NCBI RefSeq assembly: GCF_022539505.1
Contig: NC_061508.1
Span: 36,636,256 to 36,700,255, forward strand
Length of the DNA stretch: 64,000 nucleotides
Source: Lolium rigidum
Lineage: Eukaryota; Streptophyta; Magnoliopsida; Poales; Poaceae
Direction: 5' to 3'
Shown in pieces: positions 34,201 to 45,400 of this stretch. Each line of letters begins with the position of its first letter. The stretch's first letter is position 1. The notes below the pieces were generated by a model, which saw nothing but the letters and a program-made list of their open reading frames with translations, had not been told where the DNA came from and searched no databases. The position numbers and the translations under genes are program-made.

Positions 34201-36274
34201 TGGTTTGCTTCTGAATAAGGTTGATTGGATTTTCTGTGAGACAGTTATTGCTTAATTGTGGCTATTTCATTTATATGGTTCATGGATTGATGCCAGGCTT
34301 GTCTCTGACAAGCACTTGCATACTCTGTCAAGCTCTGATGATTCCTTGATCATCAGCTGCTTGTTGGTTGCTTGCTATCCTACTGTCTGTGCCTCTCTAA
34401 TGCTTATTCTTGGGCTTGTGTGACACCATAGCTTGTGTTGGTGCATGGTGATGCTTGCTCAAGCATCAACTGATGCTTGCAGTGATCCCTTGGATCACTG
34501 GCAAGATGCTGGTGCTTTGATTACCTGTCTGTTTCCTTTATCTGTACTTCCTTGCTTTATTAGATGGATAAATGATGTGAACTGCTTGCAGTTGTGATCA
34601 TCCTATGATTTGAGACAGGGCTAGATGGATGCCAACCACTGGTTGGGTACCCTAGCCCACTACTGAACCCTCTGGGTGATGATGTATGTGCTGGGTTTGG
34701 TGGTTTGGTTGTTTTGGTGGTTGAGGTGGCCTCAACAGCCATTCTTGGCTGCTCTGGAAGCTCCCACCCCTGTTGGCTGGCTATGGCTTGATGAATACAT
34801 CACTGGACAATCCCTTGTTGGATTTCCAGTGAGCTTTACTGTTGACAAACAAAGAAAATAGGCACAGATTGCCTATCTGTCTGATGGTAAGACTAGCTGT
34901 AGGTGATAGGTAACTTGGGCTAGGCTAGCCGTGAATCCATCCTTTGCTGGATTTCCCTAGTTGTGCCACTGGTTTGACATAACTAGTGTTCCCTTGGATG
35001 ATTTCCTATTGGCCTCTCCCCTCTTTGCTTGCACCAAATGGCTAGTAGCCAAGTGATGATTCAAATAGGGTTCTACCCTTCTTTTGCTTCTGTGGCTTAT
35101 GCATATGCTGGATTTGTATGAGCAAAACTTTGCTTGCTCATGATTTATTGGTATACCTCTCTCCAGCTCCTAGTAATTTGTGTGCTGATGTAGAGGATTG
35201 CTTCTGGTTGATGATCAAAGCTTGCCCTGCTCCTCCTGGCTAGGCGATGCTTGATCTATTCCATGATTTGTTGCTCAGCGGCAAGCGGTTCTTGGTGGAA
35301 CTGTCTCTGGTGGGTTTTGGCTAGCTATGTGTTCTTCCTGTTCTTGAGTTCTTACCCTGGGAGATTCTGCCGATGATCAGCTAGGGTTTCTTGGTGAAAA
35401 AGCTTTTATACCATCCGAGTACCTCGCTTCATTGGTCGACAACACAACCATGTCACTTAGGTGACTCTCCCCGGTCCGTGTGTGTTGTGAGACATGCAAC
35501 TATCCTCGTGAGCTGCACTGTGTGCTTCACGGAGTTGGGACTTGGTCCTTTGGCTTGACACCCCGGCAGTGTTTGAGTTATCCTCTCAATTTGATCATAT
35601 TTGCTAACCTGCCAAGTGGTTTTACCACTTGGCATAATCCCTATTTTCTTGTCTTTGTTGTCTTACTATGCAGGTTTAAGGAAATGATCAAAAAGTTCAA
35701 GAAAGTGATGTCCAAGAAAATCATGAAGATTTTCTTATCTAGTTTAGCCATTTACAATATCTTTGTAATTTTCATTTTCTATTTTTCTATTTATTCAATT
35801 CTTGTAATGTGTTGTAATATTTTATATTTCAATTCTGGATATTGTAAAGACAATGTATCTTGTGTGAATATTAATAAAGCTCAAAGTTTCCCTAATGAGC
35901 TTTACTAAATAAATGTAATGTTTATATTCTTGATTATTCATATTTGTTTAATGAATTACCTCAATTTTGAATTATGAGATATTCATATGATGTTTAAATT
36001 TGAAATTCAAAAGTTCTTGTGTTTGAATTCAATCATGCAACTTAAGTTGTAATGCAATACTCTCCTCTCTTCTCAAAACCCTAATTTAGTTAGGTGAGTT
36101 GCAAGTTTGTCGCACTCTCGAAACCCTAACCCTGTAAGGTGTCGAGAGAGAAACTTGTCCCCCTTCGATGCGAGTTTTTGTTTAAAAGCGCGAAATTTCC
36201 CGAATTTACTATGCAATGCACATCCCTTTCTAAAATCTACCCCTCGATCGTCTCTAAACACTGGGACATTACAG
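31252..36274 (-). repeat. LTR A (3' LTR) of the chromodomain element, 5.0 kb
   Basis: Termini on the minus strand are TGTAATGTCCC and GTCACCACA. It aligns from end to end with LTR B (42450-47476). It contains a GC-rich island at 33230-33880 and a T-rich remainder with no element protein. Such long LTRs are seen in some Tekay/Del families. Confidence 0.93.
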
Positions 36275-37870
36275 CCTTTCCCCCTTAAAGAAAACTTCGT
36301 CCCGAAGTTGTGGTTGTAATACCTGAACGAGCTCGGGGTATGTTTTCCTCGGGTCTTCTTCCTTTTCCCGGGTGGCTTCCCTCTCGGGATGATGCTTCCA
36401 TTGTATCTTGCGGTACTTGATAGCTTTATTTCCGAGTTGTTTCCAGCTCTCCTCGAGAATCTTAGCTGGCTTCTCGATGTAAGTCAAATCTGGTTGTAAC
36501 TCGAGCTCAGCATGTGATATTGGCTCATCTGGGGTCTTTAAGCATTTCCTGAGTTGCGACACATGGAATACATTGTGAACTTGTGCCAGCCTTCCCGGTA
36601 GATCCAATTCAAAGGCTAAACCTCGGTTCTGACTCAGTATCTTGAAGGGTCCTATATATCTAGGGTCGAGCTTTCCTTTTACTCCAAACCTCTGGAGTCC
36701 TTTCATCGGGCTCACCTTAAGGTATACCATGTCTCCAACTTGTGGCTCCCATGTTCTTCTCTTCTGATCTGCGTAACTCTTTTGCCGGCTCTGGGCTATC
36801 TTCAATCTATCTCTTATAATGTCAATGATGTGTTGCTTTTCCTTGACATAATCAGGGTTAAACTCCTTGCTTGCTCCAGACTTCATACCAACATATCGGT
36901 GATCTACACTTCCTTCCATACGAGCTTCAAATGGTGCCATCTTGATGCTGCTTTGGTAACTATTGTTATATGAAAACTCTGCTAGTGGTAAGTGCTCCTC
37001 CCATGATCCTCCGAAGTCTAAGGCACAAGCCCTAAGCATATCCTCTAAGATCTGGTTGGTTCTCTCGGTTTGTCCACCGGTCTGGGGATGATAAGAGGTA
37101 CTATAGTCCAACTTGGATCCTAAAGCTTCGTGAAGTTGCTTCCAGAATGCTGATGTGAACACGGATCCTCGATCCGATACTATCTTCTTAGGCATACCAT
37201 GCTTACTCACGATCTCTTTGATGTAAAGATCGATAAGTTTCTCTCCTTTATCCTGCTGGTTTACCGCTAAAAAGTGTGCACTTTTCGTCAACCGGTCCAC
37301 GATTACCCATATCATGTCCTTCTTTTTATTAGTCATGGGTAGTCCGGTGATGAAATCCATCCCTATTTCTTCCCATTTCCACTCCGGAATAGGTAAAGGT
37401 TGTAACTTCCCTGCCGGACTCTGGTGTTCTGCTTTCACTCTTTGGCAGGTATGGCATTCTGCCACATATTGTGCTATCTCCCTCTTCATGTTATTCCACC
37501 AGAATAGTTCCTTTAAATCCATGTACATCTTTGTACTTCCCGGATGTATGGAATATGGTGTTTGATGAGCTTCCCGGAGTATTACTTCCTTAATTTCAGC
37601 AATATCCGGAACGCAAATCCTTTTCTGGAACCATAATGATCCAGATTCTCCACGGTGAAATTCTGATGGTCTTCCTTCATCTATCCTTCTCATCTCCTCT
37701 ACGATGAATGGATCATCCAGCTGACCCATCATTATCTCATTCTTCAGGTTAACATTCAACTCATCGGCTACTTGCAACGCCGATAATCCTTCATGGGCTT
37801 CCTTCTCCCAAAGTTGTATTTGGGCTTGACTTATTTCCTTCCTCAACTCCGATGATATCTCTTGTTCCAC
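36269..37870 (-). CDS. Integrase with chromodomain, chromodomain gypsy element
   Basis: An open frame of 533 codons. The zinc-binding HHCC region includes AHQTPYSIHPGSTKM and CHTCQRVKAEHQ. The catalytic core follows with IGMDFITGLP (D), VSDRGSVFTSAFW (D) and QTERTNQILEDML (E). The linker VGDMVYLKVSPMKG precedes the chromodomain, YIEKPAKILEESWKQLG to the C-terminus, which in chromoviruses directs insertion to heterochromatin by reading histone marks. The stop codon lies inside the first bases of LTR A, so the purine tract is coding. A stretch near 36890-36940 is read in a shifted frame compared with the copy at 48060-48130, giving a nonsense peptide in the core's end. Confidence 0.85.
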   Translation of the reverse strand: MEQEISSELRKEISQAQIQLWEKEAHEGLSALQVADELNVNLKNEIMMGQLDDPFIVEEMRRIDEGRPSEFHRGESGSLWFQKRICVPDIAEIKEVILREAHQTPYSIHPGSTKMYMDLKELFWWNNMKREIAQYVAECHTCQRVKAEHQSPAGKLQPLPIPEWKWEEIGMDFITGLPMTNKKKDMIWVIVDRLTKSAHFLAVNQQDKGEKLIDLYIKEIVSKHGMPKKIVSDRGSVFTSAFWKQLHEALGSKLDYSTSYHPQTGGQTERTNQILEDMLRACALDFGGSWEEHLPLAEFSYNNSYQSSIKMAPFEARMEGSVDHRYVGMKSGASKEFNPDYVKEKQHIIDIIRDRLKIAQSRQKSYADQKRRTWEPQVGDMVYLKVSPMKGLQRFGVKGKLDPRYIGPFKILSQNRGLAFELDLPGRLAQVHNVFHVSQLRKCLKTPDEPISHAELELQPDLTYIEKPAKILEESWKQLGNKAIKYRKIQWKHHPEREATREKEEDPRKTYPELVQVLQPQLRDEVFFKGERL

Positions 37871-37886
37871 TCCTCCGGTACTCTTC

Positions 37887-38261
37887 CTACTCGGGGCATA
37901 CTGCTACAACATTAGCCTTCCCTGGAGTGTAATTGATTGTCGAGTCATAATCCTTAATCAATTCTAGCCATCTTTTCTGTCTCATGTTGAGTTCCTTCTG
38001 AGTGAAGAAGTATTTGAGGCTTTTATGATCTGTATAGAGCTCACACTTAGCTCCATAGAGAAAATGTCTCCATGTTTTGAGTGCAAATACAACTGCGGCT
38101 AATTCCAAGTCATGTGTTGGATAATTCACTTCATGAGGTCTGAGTTGCCTCGATCCATAAGATATCACTTTCCGATCTTGCATGAGTACGCAACCTAATC
38201 CATGCTTGGATGCGTCACAGTACACGGTGTAATCCTTGCCAACTTCCGGAACTGCTAACAC
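37887..38261 (-). pseudogene. RNase H of the chromodomain element
   Basis: The frame holds [18 protein letters not shown] (first catalytic Asp), [29 protein letters not shown] and [11 protein letters not shown]. These are the standard RNase H motifs of gypsy pol. The closing D of the usual ANVVADALSR reads V-C-P here, so the C-terminal motif is altered. The frame is offset from integrase by a break near 37880. Confidence 0.85.
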
Positions 38262-38366
38262 CGGTGCCGTGGTGAGTTTCCCTTTTAGAGTTTGAAAACT
38301 CTTCTCACACTCCTACGACCATACGAATGGTGTGTTCTTCCTTAGCAGCTTTGTCATTGGTCCCTG

Positions 38367-39676
38367 CTATCTTGGAGAATCCTTCAATGAATCTCCGATA
38401 GTATCACTGCCATTCCGAGGAATCCTCGGATTTCTTTGATGATCTTGGGTGCTTCCCATTCTAGAGCTGCTTGCTACCTTGCTCGGGTTAACAACTATTC
38501 CATCTTTGCTAATGACATGACCAAGAAATTCCACTTGATCTAGCCAAAATTCACACTTACTAAGTTTGGCATAGAGTTGATGTTCCCTTAGTGTTTGCAA
38601 CACTAACCTCAAATGTTCAGCATGTTACTGCCTTGTTCTTGGAATATATCGGAATATCATCGATAAATACGATGACAAACTTGTCTAGATATGGCATGAA
38701 TATCTTATTCATGAGATTCATGAATATTGCTTGGGGCATTGGTCAATCCAAAAGGTACTACAAGGTATTCATGGTGTCCATACCTTGAGACAAAGGCAGT
38801 TTTCGGAACGTCTTCCTTCTTGATCTTTATCTGGTGATAACCGGATCTTAGATCAATCTTGGAAAAGACTCCCGCGCCTCTCACTTGATCAAATAGATCT
38901 TGTATTCTTGGAAGTGGGTACTTGTTCTTGATTGTGACGTTATTCAGATTCCTGTAGTCCCCGCACATCCTTCTTCCTCCATCTCTTTTATCCACGAAGA
39001 TCACAGGTGATCCCCATGGTGAAACACTCTCTTGAATGAATCCCTTTTGTTCTAAGTCATCCAGTTGCTCCTTAAGCTCTTTCAACTCCTTGGGCCCCAT
39101 CTTGTATGGTGCCTTAGCAATTGGAGCTGTTCCTGGGATTAGGTCGATAGTGAATTCTATCTCCCTATCTGGTGGCATACCAGGTAATTCCGCAGGAAAC
39201 ACATCCTGGAATTCATTTACTACAGGTATATCTTCTAACTTCACCTCCTTCATGCTATTCAGCTGTAGCTCAACTTCAATCTGAGTATGTTTATCTCCTT
39301 GATAAATCATTCTACTTCCATCGGGGCTTTTCAACGATACCGTCTTGTTCACACAGTCGATCAATGCTCCATTAGTTTCCAACCAGTTCATACCAAGAAT
39401 GACATCAATGTCCTTCATTGGTAAAATGAACAGGTCCGCGTCAAACGCGCACTTATTGATCATGATGACTTGTTTCTGTTTGGTATGGGTTACTACTATC
39501 GTTCCCCCCGCAGAAAGTATGGTTATAGGTGTATCTAGTTTAGTGCAATTAATCCCATGTTTGATGATGAATTGTTGAGAAATGAATGATGTAGTTGCAC
39601 CAGTATCAAAAAGTACTTTGCCAGGATGAGTGAGTATCTGGAGCGTACCTATCACCGCCTGGTCAGATTTGACCAC
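38367..39676 (-). pseudogene. Protease and reverse transcriptase of the chromodomain element
   Basis: The 39676-38705 frame begins with an aspartic protease ([13 protein letters not shown], active-site DTG). RT follows with [54 protein letters not shown] and [10 protein letters not shown]. The frame breaks at about 38730. The catalytic pair reads FIDD in another frame (about 38655-38666), and the thumb region [12 protein letters not shown] appears at 38612-38500. The domain order is that of a Ty3/gypsy chromovirus. At least two frameshifts inactivate this copy, unless they are base-calling errors. Confidence 0.88.
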
Positions 39677-39697
39677 CTCCTCCAGGACCGGTGCGGT

Positions 39698-40846
39698 TCA
39701 GCTTGCCGAAGGGCTTCTTATTCTTCCGGTTCCCTCCGGTGTTTCTCCTCGATTTCCTCCTCCTCCAGATTGACCTCCTCCGGTGTTTCTCTTTGGGCAG
39801 TCCTTCGAGCATGTGCCCCTCCGGCGACAACCAAAGCAAATAATCTTTGGCTTCTTACAAGTCCTTGGCAAAATGCCTCGGAAGTCCACAGATTCGACGA
39901 GACCATTGGATTGGCGTATGCGAAAAGCTTGATTCCTCCTACTACCGTAGTAGTTACTGTTGTTGTTGTTGTTGTTGTTGTTGTTGTATCTGGGCTTGAA
40001 ACTCAAGCTGGTATTAGGCTTGTTACTAACAAACCTCTTAGGCTCAAACTTGGCCTTTTTCCGCTTCTCCTCCTGCAATTGCTTGAAATCATCTTCCAGA
40101 GTGATGGCTGCATCCACCAACTCTTGAAATTCCGTCGCTCTCATCATACGGAGCTGTACCTTGAACTGGGGACTTAACCCCTTCAGAAACCTCTTCTTTT
40201 TCTTGTCCTCGGTGTTGACTTCTTCAACAGCGTACCGGGACAGACTTTGAGAACTCCACGACATAAGTCAGGATTGCCTTATCCTTCTGCTCGAGATTTT
40301 CAAATTCTCAACGCTTCAGCTCCACAATACTTTCAGGGACATTGGATTCCCTGAACTTCCTTGCGAACTCCTCCCAGGTAAACACCTTTCCGGCCGGATA
40401 TACGGCTACTATGTTATCCCACCATGATGCGGCGGGTCCACACAACAGATGTGTAGCATAACGGACCTTCTCCTGGTCATTACATCCAACGGTATTGAGC
40501 TTTCGCTCGGTATCCATAAGCCAATCTTCCGCGTCCATCGGCTCGGGCGCGTATGCAAAAGATATAGGCTTGGTGTTTTGGAAGTCCGCTAAAGTGACTC
40601 CCGGGTTCTCGGGTCTCTCCACCCTGTTTCTGTCGTAACAAATCCACGAAAGAATTTGTTCTGCTGCTCCGGTGTTACACGCTTGTCGCTCCTCTACCAG
40701 TTGCATGTCTTGGATAAAATTTTGCTTGCGTCATGGGTGGTGGTGGTGGTGTAAGCGATTCCTGGCTGCTTCGTCGGCCTCTTCCTTTTGTTTTGCTTCG
40801 CGCTCCATGCGCTGCGCTTCGGTCTCCTCTCCTAACGCTCCCGACA
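39698..40846 (-). pseudogene. Gag of the chromodomain element, frame-broken
   Basis: The likely start at 40846 reads MSGALGEETEAQRMERE. The capsid-like core in the frame 40706-40308 includes FAYAPEPMDAEDWLMDTER, YATHLLCGPAASWW and VFTWEEFARKFRE, typical of Ty3/gypsy gag (Retrotrans_gag). A second frame (40264-39698) continues with KKRFLKGLSPQFKVQL, a run of nine Asn from a GTT microsatellite (39957-39985), and the degenerate zinc knuckle CFGCRRRGTCSKDCP, which lacks the His. Frame changes near 40735 and 40285 disable it. Confidence 0.85.
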
Positions 40847-41403
40847 TAACCCCCTAGTTACGCAACACAAGATGATACTCATAGTTACTCCATGCGCAAG
40901 TTTTACGAGCTCAACATTGTGCACGAGAACTAGTCACGCAATGGAAATCAAGAAGCAAATCCAAATCATACAAAACATATACCATATATTTACATACTTA
41001 AGTGGTCTTATTACAATACTCAAGTCGATGTGAGTATGCAAACTCACTTATTAAAGTATATATACAAATTTCTACAAAATATTACACTCTACAATACACG
41101 TGGTACTTGTGTATTGTAGCTTAGCTTCTCTTGGTAGTCTCTAGACGATCTTCACTCTCGATACATTCCAGGCTTCCATCCGGTCGAACGTGTCGTTCTC
41201 CGACAAAACACTGGAACATAAGGTCTGCCCGTTGGCTGATAGTCGGAATCCGATGATGATCCTAGGGAGAAATCAGTGTTCACAAACTGATCATTCAGTG
41301 CATCGTAATCCACCCAACGGGTGTACTCCCTATACCTACACCATAGGTATTTCCTATATTCGTATCCGACTCAACCTGTGACGGATACCCTCCAACTTCC
41401 TCC

Positions 41404-42232
41404 TCATTCCATGGATAACTGCGGTGCTTGGGACGTGGCATCTTCATTCATTTCCCCATCATAGTACGTCTGTGGTACTATGGGTTCCGATATCCGATCC
41501 CCAACGCCAACCCCTAGAATTCTCGATAGGAGTCTCGGAACGCTGGTTGTTTCCGGATTCCTCTCCGCCTTCGTATCCCCCATAGGAACTACCCGGATAG
41601 TTCCCGGGTGTAACGAGTGTAGGTTCACGTGCAAGTGGATCAATGCGATGTAGTCACCAGCTGAATAAACTGGTGTGTGCACCACATTCTCCATAGGTTC
41701 CTTCCCTCTACTCTCCTCCTTGGGTTTAGTGAATTCCTCAAGCATCGTATCAATTGCTCCTATCAGATGATGATTCAACTGAAAGAGTAATGATATGAAG
41801 TTACGGCTATTGTCCATGTATTTGGTTGCTTCGGCTGGTTTGCTTTTGGCATATTTGAAATGGTTCAGCATGGGATCATTGTCCTCCTCCATATGAGGAA
41901 TGTGTGTGAATTCGGAACCCATAAGCTCTTTCGTCTTATGCTCCCGAATATCGGTTATGGCTCTCATAACAGCTATATGGTAAGCTGTATTGGTTGTCCT
42001 TGCTTCCCCGAGTGGCATGACTACGCTCATTCCCAAAGATTCGGGAAGTCGCGGTCCTACCGCACTTGGCCAACACCGGACCATCATAGAACATGTATTT
42101 CTTTACTGGAATGCGGGGATCGCACCCAAATTCCAGTAACATGGCTACGTAGGATATCAGCAAGTCCTCCTTGGTACTCGTTCAGTGTGGAATCCATAAC
42201 TTTCACGTTTCTTCCCGGTCGTGAACTTGCCA
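41404..42232 (-). pseudogene. Extra sense-strand ORF between primer site and gag, family unknown
   Basis: A start at 42232 (MASSRPGRNVKVMDSTLNEY) is followed in shifting frames by LEFGCDPRIPVKKYMF and then a long frame 42087-41404. That frame contains HIAVMRAITDIREHKTKEL, HMEEDNDPMLNHFKYAK and ending SQAPQLSME. The product would be near 280 residues, mostly helical-looking and acidic, with no motif I can name. It lies upstream of gag on the same strand, where chromoviruses normally carry only a leader. Similar unnamed proteins occur beside grass retrotransposons, from memory, so it may be a family-specific extra ORF or a captured gene. Confidence 0.5.
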
Positions 42233-42435
42233 TGTTGGCTGTAGAAATAGAAAGATTATAAGATTAGTAATAATGCATCATAATAGAGATAATAAAGAAT
42301 TATCGCACTAAAAGATATGATTGTTGTATTCTCAATTGAATATACACCATATTTTTAGAGAATTCTTTACTAATCCTATTTGACTCCTAACATTTGGTCC
42401 CATTTACTAGGTTCCAACCTAAGGTCAAAGCTTTT

Positions 42436-42447
42436 GCTCGATACCAA
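42436..42447 (-). other. Primer binding site, tRNA-iMet type
   Basis: TTGGTATCGAGC on the minus strand, two bases inside LTR B, resembles the initiator-Met primer site TGGTATCAGAGC used by Tekay/Del-type elements, with one base missing. Confidence 0.75.
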
Positions 42448-42449
42448 GC

Positions 42450-45400
42450 TGTGGTGACCACGCATACCACTGCATGTTGTAGTATGCCGGTCGTTGATAT
42501 AACATTCACGAAGTACCATTCCGCAAATATTACATCCCTCGAGATAGTACAACGGAACATAGCGGGGTCCATAACTCATTCATTTATTATTACAACTATC
42601 ATACACATGTCATCTTGGAGCTCCTCTTGGGTCCTAAGAGGAATACTCCTGGGTTCGAGGCGAACCCAACTTAATTTACAATACATGAGTCTCATTAAAC
42701 TAAACACTTATTTCATCGAGCAGCTAAATACTAGAGTTCGGGCTGCTCGTTTACTACTACTATCGGATATCTCTAGGCTTGTTCTCCTCCGGAAGCCTCC
42801 CGGATCCGTAGACTATGAGATAGTCTACTCCTTCAACACCTCCTGAGAGGTCGGGTTCATCATAGCCGATGATCTCGGCTCCTTCATTGTTGTCGTAGTC
42901 CTCCTCCGGACGATTCGGACAATCTAAGCATGGGATTTAAGAGTGGTATGAGTACGAGCGTACTCAACAAGTTCATTATAGATAAGAGGTGTTTAATGCA
43001 CTAGCTACGATATTAGACCGGAAAGTCTAATACAAATGCAAGTTTTGATAAACATTTCTTCAAGAGATTGCTTTTATTTCAAAGAGCTATGTCCGTCGGC
43101 CTTCACCGGTTTACTAGAACTTCATGGAGCTCCTTTCCGGCCGCGTTCGCAGTTCCTCATCCCGGAACAGGGAGTGACGGAGTCACGGTTCTTTACACTC
43201 TGCAGAGGTGTGTTGCTTTACCCATAAGAGATCTTAACCTTGGTGCCAACCGGGCAGCTTTCCCGTCCACACTTCCTTCGGTGTGAGGCCCGGTATAAGG
43301 TCTAGCCAATCATGTTCCTCCGCTACCTCGAACACCCACCCTTTGTTGCATACCCCGACCACGGGTCCTCGCCGGTCCCATTATTCCCACTCACGGGTGG
43401 ACCCCGACCACGACAACGGTTTGGGACTCGTTAACCAAACTCCTTCGCCGGTAGCTGCAACCCATCATAGACCGCATTACCGTGGGGACTTAGAAGGCCT
43501 CCCCAGCCCAACCGCTTGCACTTCGAGCGACAAGTGTCTACGGACTATGCCGTGGGGACTTGAAGGCTTCCCCGACCAACCGCTTGCTCCGACGAGATAC
43601 AAGTGTCTACGGTAAAGCGCATCCGTTGATGAACGAGAGGTGGAAACACTTTTGACTACTCCGTCCCACTCCGGATCTTATGGTTAACACGGGTATTACG
43701 GCACAAGAATCATTGGCGACATTTGTTGTTTAATCCTAGATGGATATTAACCTTTGCAATGGAACCTCCACCATATCAACACAATCCATGGTTCCATTGC
43801 CCACCACATAGTCATATTCATAGTTATGAAAGTAGTGGTTTTGATTTTTATGCAATAGTGATAACCATAATACTTTGCAAGTAATTTGATAGAAATACTC
43901 AAATGGCATGAGCAAGTGATGAACTTGCACGAACACTGCAAAGTTTTGCAGTTGGAAGGTGTGGACTGACCCTTGTCCTCTGTCTCCGAAAAATAGCATC
44001 ATTGTCCGATAAGGGCAATGGTTAAAGAAGCAATTATGCATGATTCCATTTTTAGGGTTTGTTCCCCCTTCAGATGTCGTTATTATTTCATGTAAGAGGT
44101 TAATACTAAGAATAATTTGGGGATACTTGATTTTAAAATAAGATACAACCTTGAAATGTTGTCAAGGTGTTTTTAAAGTCCAAGGATATTAATGGACTTA
44201 TTTTCATTATTGTAAATAATATGTGTGCTTTAAATTATTATTTAAATCATCAAATTAAGACTTATTCATAATTGTCTTTAAAAATTCTCTTTTGTATTTT
44301 ATTATGATAGAGAATTTTATGCTGATCTATTTTCATATTTTTAAATTTTTTTTTAAAGCTTTGAATCATTTTCTATTCAATTTCAAAGTTTCTTGTTTAT
44401 TTTAAAATGTGAAATGACACATTTACCCCTGGGCCCATCTGTCAGGAGAGCCCAACTGGGTTGGGTTAAACCCGCCCGGTCCAACCGACCGGCGCGGTCG
44501 CTCCCCAGTCCTCTCTCGCTGTGCCGCCTCGCCAAACCCTTCTCCTCCCCGTGCTCTGGCGACTCGCGTCGCCGTCGTCGTCGCCGAATTAATCCGGCCA
44601 TCTCCGGCCGGCTCCGGCGGCGTGGTTGGTCGCAAAAGGACCGCCGCTCGACGGCGCACCAGATCCTCCGCGTCGATCTGGCCTGCGTCGCCCACACCGC
44701 TCGCCTCCAACACATCTGCACGCATGGCGCACGGATCTGCGATGCTCCATCGCACGCCGGTGTTCCAGACGCGATGGCGCTGCCGTGGGCACGCCGTGGT
44801 GGTGCTTGGAGCGTTCGTGCCTGCGGCGCTCGGCTCGGCCGCGGCTCGGCGCTGCCATGGTCGGCCGTGCCGTTGTGCCGCCATGGGCACGCGGTGGTGC
44901 TTCGCTCCGGGTGCGTTCGCCTCCTTCTCTCTCTGTCTTGCTCATCTTCTTCGCCTCGCCCCGGCCACGGCCGTTCCTCCTCTTGGAGATGTGGCCGTGC
45001 CGTCTTCGTCTGCTGCTACTGCTGGGTGCTGCTAGCTGCTATGGCTGTGCTCTCTGCTGCTATCATTGTGTGCTAGTTGCTGCTACTCTACTCCCCATGA
45101 CCTAGCTTAAGCTGTGTCATCCTTGCTGTTGCGCATTCATGCTCTTGCTTACTGTCTCTGTTCAATCCTATGGCTGTGCATGCTATTATTGATCTAGATA
45201 CTCATCTGAGCATCCCTAGCCCTTGCTATTGCTTGCTTACATGTGCTATGCTACTGTCCTGGCATCCCTGGCTCATTCTCGTGAATGATTCTTGCTTGTA
45301 GCAAGTGCCAGAGTTCCTGGTGTGCTATCATTTGTGCTATTATTCATAAAATTGCCCTGTTGAGCATGCTTGCTTCCAGATAGCTCTATCCTTGGATGGT

